From NCBI RefSeq assembly GCF_003614945.1, contig NZ_QYCZ01000001.1, positions 576,001-640,000 on the forward strand: 64,000 nucleotides of DNA, in the 5' to 3' direction. A program made the position numbers and the translations under genes. Positions within the stretch are counted from its first letter, which is position 1. Each line of letters starts with the position of its first letter. The notes beneath the pieces are model-generated. The model made no database searches. It saw only the letters and a list, made by a program, of their open reading frames with translations, and had not been told where the DNA came from. Source of the stretch: Bergeyella cardium. GTDB lineage: Bacteria > Bacteroidota > Bacteroidia > Flavobacteriales > Weeksellaceae. Positions 60,816-64,000 of this stretch are shown piece after piece.

Positions 60816-61952
60816 ATGCTAAAAATTCTCATTACAGGAGGTGCAGGTTTTATCGGTAGCAACCTTTCGCTCGAGCTTATAGATAAAGGGCACAAAGTTA
60901 CGGTGTTAGACAACCTTTCCCCACAAATTCACAGCACTCATCCCTTAGAAAATTCGCCTCTTTACAGGAGTATTCACAATAAAGTCCATTTTATTCACGG
61001 CGATGTAACCAATATATCCGATTGGGAACGAGCAATTAAAGACCAAGAAGTCATTGTTCACCTCGCTGCTGAAACAGGCACTGGTCAATCAATGTATCAA
61101 GTGAATAAATACACCGAAGTCAATGTCCTTGGCACCTCTAAAATGCTTGATGTACTGATAAATAACTCTTCTCATAGCATTAAGAAGGTCATTCTCGCCT
61201 CTTCTCGAGCCCTCTACGGCGAAGGCAAGTACCTTCACCCCGAAATCGACATCGTTTATCCTACTCAAAGACGAGTTGAAGATATGAAAAAAGGTGATTT
61301 TGAGGTGAAATACAATGATGATCAACTGCTCACTCCTCTTCCCACCGATGAGAGCTCCAAAACGCACCCGATTTCCCTCTACGGCATCACAAAACACACA
61401 CAAGAGCAGATGATTATGACACTCTGTGCCGCAATCGGCATCCCCGCCGTATCATTAAGGTACCAAAATGTATATGGCGAAGGACAGTCTCTCTTAAACC
61501 CCTACACAGGCATATTATCCATCTTCTCTGCACAGATTCTCAATGGAAACGACATAAATATCTTTGAAGACGGCAAAGAATCCCGCGATTTCATCCATAT
61601 CAGCGATGTCGTCGATGCCACCATCAAAGCCATTGAGAAAACTGAAGCCAATAACCATATTTTTAATGTCGGTACAGGCATTAATACAAATATTATCACT
61701 GTTGCTAATGAATTGATACGCAATTATAATAGAACTACCAATGCCAAAATCTCTGGTCTCTTCCGAATAGGCGATATTCGCCATAATTTCGCCGATATTA
61801 CCAAAATAAAAAACCTCCTTTCCTTCCAGCCTAAGGTCAATTTCAAAGAAGGAATACAAAAATTCACCCAATGGGTTCTCAATCAAAGCATAAAAGATGT
61901 GAAATTCAAAGAATCAATTGAAGAAATGAAGAAAAAAGGTCTCCTTAAATAA
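60816..61952 (+). CDS. NAD-dependent nucleotide-sugar epimerase (possibly dTDP-L-rhamnose 4-epimerase-like)
   Basis: The 378-residue extended SDR has GGAGFIG (residues 8-14) and the catalytic Y189/K193 in SLYGITKHTQE. ETGTGQSMYQ (about 86-95), SSRALYGEGKY, a long insertion with a QRRVEDM segment and the RYQNVYGEGQSL motif resemble dTDP-L-rhamnose 4-epimerases more than UDP-glucose epimerases, but the exact sugar is uncertain. It sits between two glycosyltransferase genes, 11 bp after the first and 6 bp before the second. Confidence 0.85.
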   Translation: MLKILITGGAGFIGSNLSLELIDKGHKVTVLDNLSPQIHSTHPLENSPLYRSIHNKVHFIHGDVTNISDWERAIKDQEVIVHLAAETGTGQSMYQVNKYTEVNVLGTSKMLDVLINNSSHSIKKVILASSRALYGEGKYLHPEIDIVYPTQRRVEDMKKGDFEVKYNDDQLLTPLPTDESSKTHPISLYGITKHTQEQMIMTLCAAIGIPAVSLRYQNVYGEGQSLLNPYTGILSIFSAQILNGNDINIFEDGKESRDFIHISDVVDATIKAIEKTEANNHIFNVGTGINTNIITVANELIRNYNRTTNAKISGLFRIGDIRHNFADITKIKNLLSFQPKVNFKEGIQKFTQWVLNQSIKDVKFKESIEEMKKKGLLK

Positions 61953-61958
61953 AAGAAT

Positions 61959-62948
61959 ATGAATCTAAAAGGTAAAAAAATCCTCTTTCTCTCAGTCAGT
62001 TTCTTTCAATATGAAAAGAAAATCGCCCAGCGCCTCACAGATTTCGGTGCTGAGGTAATTTTCTTCGATGAGCGACCCTCAAATACCCTCATTGAGAAGG
62101 GAATTATTAGGCTCAACAAGTCTTTTATCCAGCACAAAATCAATAAATACTATCATTCCATACTAAAAAATATCACCAATCAACATTTTGATTATTTCCT
62201 CCTAATAAAAGGCGAAGCTGTTCCCGATTTTTTTCTTAAAGAACTGATTAATAGCCATCCTCATACTAAAAAAATCTACTATTCCTTCGATTCTTTCAGC
62301 GAATATCCTCACCTCAAAGCCCATCTTCCCTATTTTGATGAAGCCTTCAGCTTTGACCCTCACGATGCTAAAGAACTACACCTCCATTTCCTCCCTCTCT
62401 TCTTTATTCCTGATTATAATGCGCAAGAAACCAGTCAAAAAAAGGAGTTTGACCTCGTTTTCATCGGCTCCGCACACACCGATCGCTATATCGTAGGCGA
62501 AAAAGTCAGAAAAGTCACCGAAAAAATCCACCTCAACACCTTTTTCTATTACTATGCAATGAATAAATGGGTCTTCAAGCTCAAAAAACTCTTCGATCCT
62601 CATCTCAAATACTTTGATTCCTCAAAAATCAGCTTTCATAAACTCTCTCATCAGCAGATTTACAGCTATTATCGCCGTTCTATCGCCGTTTTAGACATCA
62701 ATAAACCCTTCCAAAAAGGGCTTACAATGCGTACCTTCGAAGCTCTCGCCTCTGGAAATAAACTCATCACTACAAATCCTGATATTCAGCAGTATAATTT
62801 CTACACTCCACAGAACATCCTCATTATTGATAGAGAAAACCCCGAGATTCCACTCTCATTTTTCCAAACTCCCTTCGTTCCTCTCCCTCCCAAGCTCCTC
62901 AATACCCTCTCCCTTGACCATTGGCTCAAAACTCTCTTCTCTGCATAG
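61959..62948 (+). CDS. CgeB-like glycosyltransferase
   Basis: The 329-residue protein has the two-domain GT-B appearance of CgeB-type transferases. An N-terminal Rossmann half opens KKILFLSVSFFQYEKKIAQRL. The C-terminal half has DLVFIGSAHTDRY (the start of the second domain) and KGLTMRTFEALASGNKLITTN, a nucleotide-sugar binding motif shared with many GT-B enzymes. It is 6 bp after the epimerase gene and ends the polysaccharide set. The product could be capsule or lipooligosaccharide; the sequence does not tell. Confidence 0.78.
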   Translation: MNLKGKKILFLSVSFFQYEKKIAQRLTDFGAEVIFFDERPSNTLIEKGIIRLNKSFIQHKINKYYHSILKNITNQHFDYFLLIKGEAVPDFFLKELINSHPHTKKIYYSFDSFSEYPHLKAHLPYFDEAFSFDPHDAKELHLHFLPLFFIPDYNAQETSQKKEFDLVFIGSAHTDRYIVGEKVRKVTEKIHLNTFFYYYAMNKWVFKLKKLFDPHLKYFDSSKISFHKLSHQQIYSYYRRSIAVLDINKPFQKGLTMRTFEALASGNKLITTNPDIQQYNFYTPQNILIIDRENPEIPLSFFQTPFVPLPPKLLNTLSLDHWLKTLFSA

Positions 62949-63076
62949 CTCCCCTCCCTCAAAATTCTTTCCTCTCCTCCTTAAATAGAGAAAATACTCC
63001 TCATAAATAAGACCATTTTCCTTAAAATTTCCTCTCCTTGTACCCAAAACCCTCTCCATCTTTCTCTAAAATCTCT
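62949..63076. other. C/T-rich intergenic leader to the 21-bp array
   Basis: The 128 bp after the CgeB-like gene are strongly C/T- and A-rich on the plus strand, with many CTCCTC and CCTC words. They look like eroded copies of the same array (for example TACTCC at 62995) but without steady spacing. No terminator is obvious. Confidence 0.4.
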
Positions 63077-63474
63077 TCTTTTTTATCAAAAATTCAATAT
63101 TCAATCTCAAAACTTCCTCTCTCCCCACCTAAATTCCTTCACTTTTTATCAAAAAACCAATACTCAACACGAAAAAATGCACACTCAATCAGTAAAAAAC
63201 CTTACTCATTATCAAAAATTCAATACTCAATAGGTAAAAAGCATTACTCAACTACAAAAAAAACTTACTCCTTGCAAAAAAATCAATACTCCAATCAAAA
63301 AACTGAATATTTGCATAAAAAAAGGCATTTTTCACTATAAAAAATGCCTCAAAACGAGCAAAAATTCAATACTCAACTTGGAGAATTGAATACTCAACCA
63401 GTAAAAAGATTTACTCAACTATGAAATTTCAATACTCCTACCTAAAACATTAAAAATTTCATAAAATTAAGTAC
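63077..63474. repeat. 21-bp-phased degenerate tandem array (about 19 units)
   Basis: Units begin every 21 bp at 63077, 63098, 63119, 63140, 63161, 63182, 63203, 63224, 63245, 63266, 63287, 63308 and 63329. One 20-bp unit at 63350-63369 is followed by 63370, 63391, 63412, 63433 and 63454. The consensus is TACTC(A/C)A, about four variable bases, a run of about five A, then three variable bases and AA or T. Nine of the units keep TACTC exactly. Unit sequences vary but the spacing does not. A 10-bp hairpin replaces the consensus in units 63308 and 63329. Confidence 0.9.
63323..63349. other. stem-loop inside the 21-bp array
   Basis: AGGCATTTTT (63323-63332) pairs with AAAAATGCCT (63340-63349) across a 7-nt loop. 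The stem ends exactly at a unit border. It could end transcription in either direction, since both strands continue in T- or A-rich sequence. Confidence 0.55.
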
Positions 63475-63612
63475 TATTTACACCACTATTCCCTCCATTT
63501 TCATTAAAATACGCTAGGGTAGGGGAGCAGAAAACAGTATTTCCCTATTTCTCCCCCTAAAATCAAATAAAAAAGGGGTCTCTGATCCCTCTACACCCCT
63601 AAAGTTAAATAG

Positions 63613-63632
63613 AAAAAGGAGGCAATGCCTCC
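63613..63632 (-). terminator. intrinsic terminator of uvrA
   Basis: GGAGGC pairs with GCCTCC across a 3-nt loop (63618-63632). On the minus strand a T5 run follows at 63617-63613. It lies 6 bp after the uvrA stop. Confidence 0.75.
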
Positions 63633-63638
63633 CTTTGA

Positions 63639-64000
63639 TTACAATTCCCTTTTCAAAAAGCTCCCTGTAACCGAGTTTTTATTTTCGCTTACTTCTTCGG
63701 GAGTCCCTTTTGCTACGATTATCCCGCCATTCTTCCCACCTTCTGGGCCAATATCAATGAGATAGTCTGCAAGTTTTATCACATCAAGGTTATGCTCTAT
63801 AATAATAAAGCTATTCCCTAAATCCACAAGCTTATTAATCGATTCCATCAGGATTTTTACATCTTCAAAATGCAAACCTGTCGTAGGTTCATCCAAGATA
63901 TAGAGGGTATTACCTGTTTGTTTTTTAGAAAGTTCGGTAGCGAGCTTTATTCTTTGTGCCTCACCCCCAGAAAGCGTCGTAGATTGCTGCCCAAGACTGA
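63639..64000 (-). CDS. uvrA: excinuclease ABC subunit A, C-terminal part (gene runs off the right edge)
   Basis: About 120 C-terminal residues of UvrA are in the window. They include the second ABC signature [19 protein letters not shown], the Walker B segment [14 protein letters not shown], and the switch region [25 protein letters not shown] followed by GTPEEV. UvrA recognises DNA lesions with UvrB and is recruited by Mfd, encoded at 6.3-9.7 kb. The 5' part and its promoter are beyond base 64000. Confidence 0.95.
   Translation of the reverse strand, partial: SLGQQSTTLSGGEAQRIKLATELSKKQTGNTLYILDEPTTGLHFEDVKILMESINKLVDLGNSFIIIEHNLDVIKLADYLIDIGPEGGKNGGIIVAKGTPEEVSENKNSVTGSFLKREL

Noticed and set aside
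63038-63340. Open frame of 100 codons with a 7-residue repeat (pattern xKxxYSx) in the 21-bp array
   Set aside because: It begins at a TTG with no ATG, and the periodicity goes on past its stop and through a 20-bp slip that would shift the frame. The repeat is therefore better explained at DNA level.
63077-63474. CRISPR array
   Set aside because: The units are contiguous 21-mers with degenerate sequence and no spacers, and no cas genes are near.

Overview
The window looks like chromosomal DNA of a member of the Bacteroidota, class Flavobacteriia, probably in or near the Weeksellaceae (Chryseobacterium/Riemerella/Bergeyella group). Evidence: many genes have the Bacteroidota -7 promoter element TAnnTTTG just upstream of their start; the atpBEFHAG cluster lacks atpD and atpC; there is a T9SS sorting domain, a HmuY/TonB-receptor/CobN-like haem locus and a mevalonate-pathway gene (mvaD). 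The genus is an inference. I found no rRNA or tRNA genes, prophage, IS element or CRISPR array.

Layout. 1-6.1 kb (minus): 5' part of a sensor kinase gene, ruvC, guaB, then recJ-nadD-DUF3817. 6.3-9.7 kb (plus): mfd, convergent with clpP. 10.8-16.2 kb (plus): a small membrane gene and the ATP synthase operon, with two intercistronic stem-loops. 16.4-21.9 kb: CNNM/CorC-type protein, sensor kinase, PBP4-type peptidase, mnmE. 22.0-25.5 kb: an AT-rich type IIG restriction-modification gene decayed by frameshifts and nonsense codons. 25.8-34.1 kb (plus): rsh (relA/spoT), nhaA, an ABC exporter pair, alkaline phosphatase, rsmE. 34.2-43.3 kb (minus): the haem locus hmuY-hmuR-hmuS, then, after a terminator, a WG-repeat protein and a multi-TM protein. 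43.6-51.4 kb: sucC, a subtilisin-like protease, a T9SS-secreted M12 metalloprotease, and a second hmuY with a DUF4198 gene. 51.6-55.0 kb (minus): yidC, a nucleoside phosphorylase, a membrane protein. 55.4-62.9 kb (plus): SDR dehydratase, acyl-CoA ligase, mvaD, recR and three surface-polysaccharide genes. The window ends in the 3' part of uvrA (minus).

How the genes fit together. The 34-51 kb block reads as a nutrient-capture region: secreted proteases could release haem from host proteins, HmuY lipoproteins bind it, HmuR imports it through the outer membrane, and HmuS (a membrane-anchored CobN-like protein) could remove the metal. The remainder is mostly housekeeping: DNA repair, energy, stringent response, tRNA and rRNA modification, membrane-protein insertion.

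The least explained content is non-coding. (1) A strictly 21-bp-phased degenerate array covers about 400 bp before uvrA. Two smaller arrays with 21-22 bp period lie at 31.7 kb and between hmuR and hmuS. (2) Heptamer-phased degenerate repeats of the AGCYANT type and small GC-rich hairpin modules recur at gene 3' ends, and several genes take their stop codon from them. These repeats are the best candidates for something undescribed here.
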